Assembly (NCBI GenBank): GCA_025267735.1
Contig: CM046303.1
Span: forward strand, 57,057,403-57,121,402
Source: Mactra quadrangularis
Taxonomy: Eukaryota > Mollusca > Bivalvia > Venerida > Mactridae
Length of the DNA: 64,000 nucleotides
Direction of reading: 5' to 3'
Below, piece by piece: positions 35,500 to 44,697 of this stretch. The notes under the pieces were generated by a model. The model had not been told where the DNA came from, searched no databases, and saw nothing but the letters and a program-made list of their open reading frames with translations. Position numbers and translations under genes: made by a program. Every line of letters begins with the position of its first letter. Positions within the stretch are counted from its first letter, which is position 1.

Positions 35500-35760
35500 G
35501 TCGTGACTCGTCCTTTTCACGTTTCTTGGATAGGCATAAGTCTCTGATATTAACCTTTTAATATTGTACTAAGTAAGCATTTATCCTTGCAATTGACTGA
35601 CAACTGCGTCGCTTGATACAGAGTTAAGCAGACGAATGAATGGATAGAATATTTCATTAGTAAACTAAAAGAAGGTCTGGCAGTGCCGACCGGGAATCAA
35701 ATCCACAACCCCCCGGGTTCATAGTCAGACACACTACCGACTGAGCTGACCCATTTGTAA
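35500..35760 (-). mobile_element. SINE, family 2, diverged
   Basis: GGATAGGCATAAGTCTCTGA, AATTGACTGACAACTGCGTC, the B-box complement GGGAATCAAATCCACAACCC and CACTACCGACTGAGCTGACC are arranged as in the full-length copy at 16540-16832. Noticeably older. Confidence 0.65.
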
Positions 35761-36217
35761 TATAATATAGTATTTACTCACTCTGACTTGTTGTTAATTA
35801 TGTGTTAAAGGTACTCATTCACAAATTTCAACTTAGATACCAACTTTTCTTGAAACTATCAAAATTGTATGAAAACATTTTTGAAGCAGGGAAGTAGTGT
35901 TCTGATAATGACAATTTTAGTGCAAATTGATACACAACTACAAATGATGATGTTTCATGTAGTAAAAATCAACCCCGTATGAAACGGTATAGATAGTTTA
36001 AGTGCATTTTTTTAGACTTTTATTGTATATTTCTTGAAACCTATATATAGGTCAGTTTGTCTTAAAATATCAAACAATATTTTTGACACAATTACAGACA
36101 CTGAAAAGTATTTTTAAAAAATAGAAAAAACTTAACCAAATGTGTGAACTAGTACCATTTATGTTAGTAGGCATATACATTTTATCAAACAGATATTTTG
36201 TACTATTACTACGTATA

Positions 36218-36286
36218 ATAATAAAGACTTTATTTAACGAGACTACACATTTGGATAAATCCAATCTTCCATATGGACCTCTGGAT

Positions 36287-36342
<56 letters not shown>

Positions 36343-36384
36343 CCAGAGGTCCATCTGGATGATATATATAATATATATATTGTC
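36218..36384. repeat. LINE 3' end with (TA)n and inverted partner
   Basis: 36218-36288 is the same minus-oriented LINE 3' end as at 12003 and 50489 (AATAATAAAGACTTTATTTA then CACATTTGGATAAATCCAAT). It runs into (TA)n at about 36289-36339, then an inverted copy of its last bases, TTATCCAGAGGTCCAT. GGACCTCTGGATAA...TTATCCAGAGGTCC makes a long palindrome centred on the TA run. Both overlapping ORFs of ~100 codons are repeat artefacts. Confidence 0.8.
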
Positions 36385-37248
36385 TATCGACATAGAGCTG
36401 AGGCTGCTTGTTTGTAATATTCAAGGAAATTTAGTCACGTGATCTTCAAAATGTAAAACAAACACTACATTCCGCCAAATTCTCACAACAGCCAAAAAAG
36501 AATCAAATAGATGCATAGTTTCGTGAAAACAATTGCACGAAATTTACTCATTAAGAACATTGGTAGCAATGTCACATTTAGTTGTTTATGTTTTCTGGAA
36601 ATATGATACTTAATTCTAACAGTTCTAGAGATAATTTGATAAACATAGCTAGCAGTAGACATTTGATATTAACTGATTTATTTTCGTCTGACTGACTGTC
36701 CTATTTTATAAAAAGCCTTGTATCTACTTACGATAATAAATAGTTTAATTCTGTGATTTAATGCGATTACCTCGTTGGTTGGCCTTCGTGCATTATAAGT
36801 AATTAAATATATTCTAGTTTAACAGAACAGAACAAATACATGAACTTTATGTGACACTTCGATATTTATATACACATTTCTTTATTGTGGGAGTAACCTT
36901 ATATCCACCGTATTTTCTCCAGTGTTTTATGAATATCATAATATGCCTTACATGATTAGGTTAATATATTTTAGAACATGTACCGAGCTATCTGTAGTTC
37001 CTGCGGTCACCCAACTAATCACCAACCCCACAGAGAGGAATACTTTCAATACATCGTTCATCCAGTGCGTTTGGTGCTTTGATTATAGTTATGGTCACCT
37101 GATAGCAATTCTAACCACATGCACAAACTTTTAGAAACGAAAGCAAATATAACTAATTATTGAAATCGCACTGTAATTGATTCATCATTAATTGGGAGCT
37201 TGAACACATTAAAAATAGTTTAAAGTACTTTTCATACAAGAGTATTAA
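36385..37248. other. Intergenic, nothing recognised
   Basis: AT-rich spacer downstream of the minus-strand gene at 37331-38479. One 70-codon plus-strand ORF has no supporting features. Confidence 0.4.
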
Positions 37249-37254
37249 TTTATT
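37249..37254 (-). terminator. Candidate poly(A) signal of the unknown gene
   Basis: TTTATT on the plus strand reads AATAAA on the coding strand, ~77 bp past the stop at 37331-37333. Confidence 0.45.
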
Positions 37255-37330
37255 TACGAATAAAATATCACAGAAATTGACTAGAGAAAATAAAGAAAAA
37301 AAAACAATTTATGTGAAATACTAAAATACT

Positions 37331-38479
37331 TCATCTTTGTCCATTCTTAGATAATTTCAAGGCAGGTAAGCTTACAGGCGGCTCTGTACGCTTTGGTTTT
37401 GACTCAGTTTTATCAATTTTATTTAGTTCAATTGGAGGAAGCAAGGAGTTTCTCCTTTTAGGCTGCTTAGTCTTTTTAGGTATAATTTCTTTCATAGTTT
37501 CCTCTATGACACTGTCATTGTTCTTTTCAGATTCAGGTTTATTTATTTCTTTTTCATTAGCATTTTCAACCTTTCTATCATTATTATTTTCATCCGTGTT
37601 TTCAACACTCAACTTGTCGAGTTTAGCTCCTATTTCTGAAACAGTTTCTTGGTTGTCAGTTAAAAGTAATGACTTCTCTTTACCTTCCACAAAAGACCTT
37701 TGTTTCTTCATCATTGTCATTGAGATTTCTTGTCGTTTAGGAGCATGCGGTACAGGCGATGGAGATGGTGCCTGTATGGTCACAGACGGAGTTTTGATAG
37801 GACTTTGTAGACCCGGAGTTTTAGGTTCTTTCATCGGGGAGTTGGGTTTAGAATCGTCCAATGTAATGACACGGCGTCTCAAAGCTGCTAGACTCTTTTT
37901 AGCCTTGCGTTCTCTGGTTGGCAAAGGTGTTGGCTCCTTGACAATCACAGGTTCCGGTTCAACAACTCTGCCATGTATTCTCGGCAACCAAGTCTTTTTC
38001 TCTGGAAACATTCTATTAAATTTCTGTCTATGGTTAAAAACTAGATTATCAAATATGTTTTTATTTTCTGTCACTAATGATTTAGCTTTTCTTTCACGTA
38101 CATGTTCCGGTTTTAAGAATTCTACCATTCTGTTGACTTCATGATGTAAGGCATTGTAAGTGTACTTCTTATCTAATGCTTTACTGAAATCCTTGGCATT
38201 AGCTAAACTGTGATTCCTCAACACAAATTTATAAGCAATTCTTTTTTGTAAGTTATTCATAAGCCTATTACGAACTCTTTCATACTTAGCGTTTTCAAGA
38301 TTCTGCTGCTTTTCAAAATACATAATCTTTTTATTGATGATTTTAGTTTCCAGTGAATTCAATATGTTTACTTTATGTAAACTTTTCTCTGTAAATCTAA
38401 GAGAGTTCTTATATTGTGAGTTATTGCCAAATGCCGTTGCGGCATCAAAGCTCGATAGCTTGTTATGTACTTGTGGCAT
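37331..38479 (-). CDS. Uncharacterised 382-codon protein, coiled-coil-like, Ser/Pro and Lys/Glu rich
   Basis: I do not recognise this protein. The frame runs from ATG 38479 (MPQVHNKLSSFDAATAFGNN) to TGA at 37331. The exon begins at 38490, after the acceptor ATTATATTTTCAG; the 19 residues before the ATG are intronic or upstream sequence. Residues ~45-150 are rich in K, N, E, L and R and look alpha-helical or coiled-coil (LENAKYERVRNRLMNNLQKR). Residues ~175-185 hold FPEKKTWLPRIHGRVVEPEP. Residues ~190-260 are basic and Pro/Ser-rich with SP/TP sites (SPMK, TPGL, SPIK, TPSV). Residues ~280-370 are Glu/Asn/Lys-rich, ending in KRRNSLLPPIEL and SLPALKLSKNGQR. There is no signal peptide or membrane segment. 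It looks like an intracellular, perhaps cytoskeletal or nuclear, protein (inference). The exon has two coding bases plus three codons before the ATG, so it may continue an upstream coding exon. Confidence 0.7.
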   Translation of the reverse strand: MPQVHNKLSSFDAATAFGNNSQYKNSLRFTEKSLHKVNILNSLETKIINKKIMYFEKQQNLENAKYERVRNRLMNNLQKRIAYKFVLRNHSLANAKDFSKALDKKYTYNALHHEVNRMVEFLKPEHVRERKAKSLVTENKNIFDNLVFNHRQKFNRMFPEKKTWLPRIHGRVVEPEPVIVKEPTPLPTRERKAKKSLAALRRRVITLDDSKPNSPMKEPKTPGLQSPIKTPSVTIQAPSPSPVPHAPKRQEISMTMMKKQRSFVEGKEKSLLLTDNQETVSEIGAKLDKLSVENTDENNNDRKVENANEKEINKPESEKNNDSVIEETMKEIIPKKTKQPKRRNSLLPPIELNKIDKTESKPKRTEPPVSLPALKLSKNGQR

Positions 38480-39059
38480 CTTGTGTGCAGCTGAAAATAT
38501 AATATAAAACAATATTATATTATGAAATAACATCATAATTCACTCTATTCTTGAACATTTTTGGGGGTAAGTGTGAGATTGGTGCATCTTAGAACCTTGT
38601 TTTGACCCCCTAGTGGCAAAATAATTGCCAAGGCGGAAACTCCTTCGTTTTCGATGTTTGTTGGTGGCGTCCCTTTTCATAACGAAGTCACTCTCAGTGT
38701 CTTGTTTTTACTTTTGCTGTTCCTCACACTTTTTGTTTACACATTTTAATGCGAAATCAACCATTTGGATAGCTTAGTCGCTACAAACCTAGAGAACACG
38801 AGTTCCGATTCTCTGGCGGAACTTATACTTTCATTCCTCTATGGATTTTTTTCTACGGCTATTTTTGCCTACATCTGTATTAGTTATAAAAAGTAAGGTA
38901 ATTGCATTCTATAGTCATAGTTTAATGCTAATGCATGTTCACCAACTTAACAGCTATTACCTACTGGTATGAGTGGTATCTATCTAGCAATCTCCTTGGG
39001 GAGTCGTTTACTTCGCTTAGTGCAGCCGACAAATGGCGCACCGGAATTATACCGGCCTC

Positions 39060-39195
39060 GCAGGTACCCAATTACACCTGGGTGTAGTGAAGCAATAGCT
39101 GGTAAATTTCTTGCTCAAGGAAATTAGCAGTTCTCCTGGCGGGATTCGAACCCCAGACATCTTGATCCCTAAGCGCGCTACCTACCATTGCTCTT
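39060..39195 (-). mobile_element. SINE, family 3
   Basis: CAGGTACCCAATTACACCTG, TTCTTGCTCAAGGAAATTAG and a clean B-box complement GGGATTCGAACCCCAGAC with GCGCGCTACCTACC. It matches 6610-6800 and, in complement, 21530-21745. Confidence 0.8.
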
Positions 39196-39569
39196 ACTGT
39201 TATGAGAGTTGTAAGTTACTATCCATGATATGGAAAAATTACTACGGCACAGGCTTGAAATCAGAGTTCTAGACCTGTCAGGAAACGTGACTAAGAAATT
39301 CGACCACATTATCTTTTGAGTACATTATTCACCTAGACAGGTCTACTGTCGGTGGTTTTTTTTGATTGCCGGTTTTATGTTTTAAGTAAAATGTCACTAC
39401 GTGGGATTACATTAAAGTAAAATATCTCTTAGACTATCAATAAAGAAGTAAGTCATAAATGAAAGTAGTCATTTAAAGATATATATACATTTGTGCATAT
39501 ATCGTAAAAATCACTCGTTCACATATTGTATCTTCAATATCAACTTAAGGGATAAAACATCTTTGGAAG

Positions 39570-39835
39570 CTGTAAAACAGTATATCACGGCGGTAAGTCA
39601 ATCTACCCACTGTTCCTGCATGGAAAGGCTCAATCTCTAGATTTAGTTGTTTACCAATTATTAGGCGGACACTTTCGCCAGTAACTGGCCCTACATGATT
39701 TAGAATTAGCGGTAGGAGGAAGGATGTCCATCGAATTTTGTTCATGACCAAACATCTCGAAAGTATGCTTCAATCAGTAAGAGATCCTACGACCTCTCGA
39801 TCGGTAGATTCGTGCGCTATCAACTGAGCTAGCTA
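39570..39835 (-). mobile_element. SINE, family 2
   Basis: GGTAAGTCAATCTACCCACT, GGAAAGGCTCAATCTCTAG, GGTAGGAGGAAGGATGTCCA and the head complement CCTACGACCTCTCGATCGG with GCTATCAACTGAGCTAGC. It ends 55 bp from the candidate exon at 39890. Confidence 0.75.
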
Positions 39836-39889
39836 AGTGGTTAATCGTAAATGCATATACATCGAAACATGATAACATATTCCACTTAC

Positions 39890-40098
39890 TGTGTGAAATA
39901 AGTGCATTGGTTATATGATGCGTCCAAAATAACTTATGATAGCATTCATTTTTGTATGCAAAATAAAGCAATGGTTTGTAGATTACATTGGACAGCCCAG
40001 TGTCATCAATAACAAATGATATTTCAGATTTAATTCTACCATCTTGAAGAACGCATGTTTTAAATTTCAGTACCAAACAATTGCTATTTCCTATCTTT
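39890..40098 (-). CDS. Candidate exon, unidentified
   Basis: The acceptor AAATTTACAG at 40099-40108 and the strong donor GTAAGT at 39884-39889 bound an open 209-bp stretch encoding SNCLVLKFKTCVLQDGRIKS and FAYKNECYHKLFWTHHITNA. The exit phase is 1, exactly what the exon starting at 38490 needs (A + CT, reading THR-A-H-K-M), so it could be the preceding exon of that gene. Three cysteines and no recognised domain. The phase match alone has a one-in-three chance of being accidental. Confidence 0.35.
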
Positions 40099-41154
40099 CT
40101 GTAAATTTAAATGCGATTAAAATTAAAAACAGATCAAACATTCATTATTTTAGCGGAATCGTGTCTTTCAAACCTTATAATTCTAAGCCATTGTTAAATT
40201 TTATTGTATAACTTTATCGAATTTAAAGTCTCATCACAGGATTTCTGTTATCTCGATCGATTTGAATCAGCGGGGTTAATGTATGCTCCATTGACAGTTT
40301 AATAAATTTAACAGCATTCTTTTTTCTGGTTATACATTTATTTAATTAAAAGAAATAAAATACAAGATGAATAAAATAAATAATACTTAATAAATCTTAC
40401 CTTAACGTTTCCAATTTTAAGTATTAAGTGATTACTTCCTCGGTCATAAATTTTAAAACTCGTTCACTTGGACGAAAATCCGTTATTAACTTTAATGTTA
40501 AAATTATGGCATTCATTACATTTAATTGCTCATTCAAATCTGAGTTAGCCAATAGAAAGCAAATATATATGTAACAGTTTATAAAAGTATTGAATGATAT
40601 TATAAATCATTTTGTAGGATAAACCCGAATAATAATTGAATTATAATTGGCGCAGGTTTTATTTTTAAAGTGGATTATATATATCTGTTACAAGTATTAA
40701 TTCTTTTGTCGGTACATGACAAGTGAACTTGTGGACCAAAAATAAATCTTATGTAAGTTTATTTGCTGAACACTTTTAGAAGTGCGAAGTTACCTAGAAA
40801 AATAATACTATTGTTATCAAAGACGAAACTATTTCTAGGAGTTGTTTGTTAAATTTCTTCCCCATGAGTAATCAAATAAATTCTAGTTTTTAAAGTGCAA
40901 CAAAATGTCGTAGTATCTACGAGTGTTTACTTCGTAGGATGTAAACCAATGTTTTAATCTCACAGACATACTGGCCAGCTTACATACTGGGAGCCATTAA
41001 CCTCATTATGATATAAAATATCAATATAAAATAATATAATAACTACTGGATCATATTTCTATAATATTTGATTATAAAATTAACCGCGTGGCATTGAACC
41101 CGTCTCATTAAGTGACAAACCGCCTTATAAAGTTGACAAGGTTCTTGTACTTAC

Positions 41155-41246
41155 AGGGTTGATAAATTTTTTGTACTACTCGACTCAAGACAAGCCCATA
41201 TTCAAGTTCAATTACATTTATTGACTGATACATTTTGTAACACGAC
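41155..41246 (-). CDS. Candidate exon, unidentified
   Basis: Acceptor TTGTTTTCAG and donor GTAAGT frame a 92-bp open segment encoding SCYKMYQSINVIELEYGLVL and SRVVQKIYQP. Its exit phase (1) does not fit the entry phase of the candidate exon at 39890-40098, so if both are real an exon between them is missing or they belong to different genes. Confidence 0.22.
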
Positions 41247-41789
41247 CTGAAAACAACTTGAAATGTTTGTTTGACTTTTTCAATATTTGAAAATAACAAG
41301 TTTGAGTCAGCATTAATTCAACAAGTTTTTAAGTGGCCATTGTCCCTTCCCTCCTGTAGGTCGCCGAACCTTGATCAGTAGAAATATTACTATATCAATT
41401 ATATTCATTGAGTTTAGAGACCCACCAATTGATCATCTACTATAGAAGTTATTGTAGAAATATATCAATTATAATTTTTGACTTTTGTATGTTTCAGCCT
41501 GCAGCGTGTTTTTTTTATAATAACACGTGTAATTACATGTTATGTATTTTACAACTTCTTCCCTATACTTCTATTCTAACATGTTCAGGGACTTTATAAA
41601 GAAGCTCCATCGTTTAATTTGTAATTAATTTAAAGTACACAAGGGAGGCAACTCTAAAAAAAGCCATGTGACTGTTATAATCAACATTAAAAGGAACACG
41701 AACTCACTTTTGCCAGTATCAACTTTAGTATGTCATTGTAACGCTAATTATGAAACGCAACATACACGGTCTTTATTTTGTTGTTGTTT

Positions 41790-42070
41790 TGGGTTTAACG
41801 CCATAGCAACACATTGTATAGGTCATATAACGGCTTCCAGCGCACCTAACCTAGCTTTCCTGTACCTTTGACTATAACCAGTACTCACATACCCTTCAAC
41901 AAGGCCGGAAACTTCTCCTTATACCCTATTAATGGAGGAAAATTGACATAATTGTCAAATTTTTAAGGAAGGGTATAACCTCCGAGGGTGGGATTCGAAC
42001 CCGTGCCACCTTCGGAACACGCAATTCCAAATCCCGGTGCGCCATTAACTGCGCTATTGACGCGGGCTAC
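41790..42070 (-). mobile_element. Full-length SINE, family 1
   Basis: The tail complement GGGTTTAACGCCATAGCAAC is followed by CGGCTTCCAGCGCACCTAAC, GGCCGGAAACTTCTCC and the head with B-box complement GGGATTCGAACCCGTGCC and TGCGCTATTGACGCGGG. The ORFs drawn across it (41668-41871, 41988-42275) are artefacts. Confidence 0.88.
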
Positions 42071-42774
42071 GGTCTTTATAAAAGGGAGAGTAAATTCTAG
42101 AAAAAATCTCATGACTGTTCAGTGCCATCATAAGCTGTCAGCCTATTGTGATTACTTCATGTCGTTTCATACAAAAATGATGAAAACACAATGTTGTAAA
42201 GTAAATGATAAATTGGCTCGTATAAGCCATAATCACATTGCCACGACGTGCAATAATCCTACGTTTGCATGCTAATATATAATAAAATGTAAATAATAAT
42301 GTATTGTCATGCACTGAGAGGAAAATATCCACTGGGGGTTTAAAATACCTTTGTTTTTTTCTTGTCTTATAATAGCAATCCCAGTAAAGCTTGTATGAAC
42401 GGCAACAAAATATGCGTGATAGTTGTAATTGTTATAAATAATCATATTTAGTACATAGCGATAATGACTTTCCTTTTGTAACATCATAAAGAACAATGAT
42501 GCTGATTTAAGTATACAGTTATTGTAAAAATGATTTCATTGTGTCAGCATCGTTTTATTTAGCAGCAGTGTAATTTTTTAGGTCGTTGGTCAATCTTTTT
42601 ACATCTGTGTTAAAATAAAAGATTGAAATAGCGAACGCAAAATTTCTAGCGAACAAAACAGACAGACGGAACGAAATTGCTTCCTAAGCAGTATAATAAT
42701 CATAATTGTTGGTGCGTACAACCCGCTAATTGTACATCTATTGTGCAGCGTGCAAGTGTACAAATTCCTTTTTT

Positions 42775-42870
42775 TTGGTTGGGGTTAACGCCACAGCAAC
42801 ACATTGAATAAGTCATATAAGGATGGACAGTCAACCAACCCAACGTTCCTGGACATTTAACCATAGAGAT
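42775..42870 (-). mobile_element. SINE tail fragment
   Basis: GGTTGGGGTTAACGCCACAG then AACACATTGAATAAGTCATA and GGACAGTCAACCAACCC. Only the 3' tail and part of a family 2-like body are present. Confidence 0.6.
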
Positions 42871-43074
42871 TCGATTTAAAGTCAAGTATTTGATATAATA
42901 AACCCCATTTCACAACCGTTATGCTTATTTTGAATATATAAACACACCTAATTAATAAGTCGTTGGCCATACGCTAAAATATTCTTATGTATAGAGGAAG
43001 ACAACAGTTTCTTACCCTATATTTCATAGTAAATTCAAATTAGTCTAAACACTTTTTTACCCGGCGAAAAAAAA

Positions 43075-43352
43075 CCGGGTCGATACGGCAGTTGGTAGCG
43101 AGCTGGGATTTGGATACTCGTGCCCGAGGGGATGCGGGTTCGAATCCCACCCGGGGAGGTCATACCCTAGCATGAAAATTTGACAATAATATCGATTTTC
43201 CTCCATTGATTAGATAATATGGAGAAGTTTCCGGCCTTGTGGAAGGGTAGGTGAGTACTGGTTATAGACAATGGTCCAGGAAAGCAAGGTTAGGTGTGCT
43301 GGACGTCGTGAAATGACCTAAATTGTGTTGATACGGCGTTAACTCCAATAAA
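43075..43352 (+). mobile_element. Full-length SINE, family 1, polymorphic between duplicates
   Basis: tRNA-like head GGGTCGATACGGCAGTTGGT with B box GGGTTCGAATCCCACCC, then the body GAAAATTTGACAATAATATC and GGAAGGGTAGGTGAGTACTG, and the tail GATACGGCGTTAACTCCAAT. The flanks CCCGGCGAA and TCCAGTGAA are a diverged target duplication. The empty site in unit B reads CTTATCCGGTGAATAAAG at about 44856. Confidence 0.9.
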
Positions 43353-44464
43353 TAAAATATCCAGTGAATAAAGTACCACTTAATGAGCCACAACGTTAAT
43401 TTAGAATAGCCTTTTATATGTTCTGTTATCAGTCTTGAATAAATTTCTATTTAAGCTTTTTTAGCTTTTTATTTAGATATTTAATTATGATTCCATAATC
43501 TAAAATTAGTGCTTTTGACAGTAAGGTCAGCATGAGGTCAATCGTATTTAATTATATTTCCATAAAAAGAACCAATATATATCGCAAATCTATCATGAAT
43601 CGTATAATGCTTTTTGGTCATTCGTCTTGGTAAATATCCAATATTTATATTATTTGAGGACAATAGTTAACTTTTACGAAAAAACTAATTATGTTTTTTC
43701 TTGTTCCAAATCATTGTTTAAGCTGGCCATTTTCCCCATGATTTTCTTTAACTCAAGGCTAACAGCGTAAATAAATACAAAAAACACATCATTCCATAAG
43801 ATGGCAAGCTTTCCAACATTTGTATTGTGTTTAAATTGATGAATAAAACAACATTTAGGTTGATGTTTTATTGAATCTATGAAGGAAAGTTTTATCTTTT
43901 ATCTTGCCGACGTCGATAGATAAACAAGTTAAGTTATATCTTGGCTTATATTCCATGACCAATTACAGATATGACTCAGTGGCGAGATATTCATGTTTAA
44001 TAAATATACTTGATATTGGCTAGATCCAAACGTATAATTATTGAACTGCTATCATATTCTTCAATTGATGGTCTTGATGGTTTGTGTCGCTTTACATTTA
44101 AACCTACTCTTACTATTTTATATTTTTTTGTCAATGTCTGTAATTGTGTTTGAAAAATAAATTCGTTATACTGAGAAAAGAAAACATAACGATAAAAACT
44201 TATATCGTCCTTAATTTACAATCCCTATTTATTCTAAGAATCAAACTAGTGTAACAACAACAAACAACACATTTTCCAAGTTTAGATATCTGTTTTCTTT
44301 TAGGTATATGTTAATCATTACTGATTTCTTTTTCGTATTCCATATCAAACAAACACTATAAGTGACAAGTTGGAAATAAAATATCAAAATGTCAATACCA
44401 TATTGTCAGTATGATCAATGTAAACATATGTTGTGTCAAGATATCATATGATGAATGTATTCAT

Positions 44465-44640
44465 TTAAAGGTGAAATATCGGACACTCAGAGACGTAGAC
44501 TCTCTTTTGTAGACATACAATCAGATGAGAGAAAACATAGGTCTTATAGTTGTCGTAACTAATCAGAACTTCATTTGAATCTGTAATGACATAGCATGCT
44601 ACAGGACACATCATTAACGCCAGTCTGCCCAATATCATGC
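44465..44640 (-). pseudogene. Unit A counterpart of the unit B secreted-protein exon
   Basis: The minus frame reads VITDSNEVLISYDNYKTYVF and then SHLIVCLQKRVYVSECPIFH to the same TAA as in unit B. Upstream of VITDS the sequence diverges and reaches a stop (before CCMILGRLA), with no acceptor at the homologous place. Probably a broken copy. Confidence 0.4.
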
Positions 44641-44697
44641 AGCATTATTTAGAAGACACTTGTATCAGAGAGATTCAACGTGGAATGAAACATTTAA

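Larger units (their letters stand above)
33651..36217. other. Non-coding stretch with SINE relics
   Basis: Apart from the two SINE copies listed separately, this is AT-rich DNA with only short, unsupported ORFs. No RNA gene or conserved protein segment was recognised. Confidence 0.4.
40110..42890. other. Mostly non-coding stretch with SINEs
   Basis: AT-rich. It contains a half-copy of the ACTGTCAGTGG palindrome family at about 40255-40315, the candidate exon at 41155-41246 and SINEs at 41790-42070 and 42775-42870. A minus ORF at 42272-42496 has an acceptor-like TTAAATCAG before it but no other support. Confidence 0.4.
42890..44640. repeat. Tandem duplication unit A
   Basis: Collinear with unit B (44698-46690) at about 2.07 kb spacing at the right end. 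Shared landmarks include ATAAACCCCAT, GTTATCAGTCTTGA, AAGCTGG, TTCCAT and TGTCAGTATGATCAATG. Most of the unit is clearly diverged, but ~44338-44612 is nearly identical to ~46409-46679. It contains a SINE at 43075-43352 that unit B lacks. Confidence 0.8.

Noticed and set aside
36070..36442. Three overlapping ~64-107-codon ORFs with Ile/Tyr repeats
   Set aside because: They are translations of the (TA)n run and the inverted LINE tail.
37506..38144. 212-codon plus-strand ORF
   Set aside because: It is antisense to the 382-codon minus-strand exon, has Ser/Leu/Phe-rich composition expected from a complemented Lys/Glu frame, and has no splice or start support.
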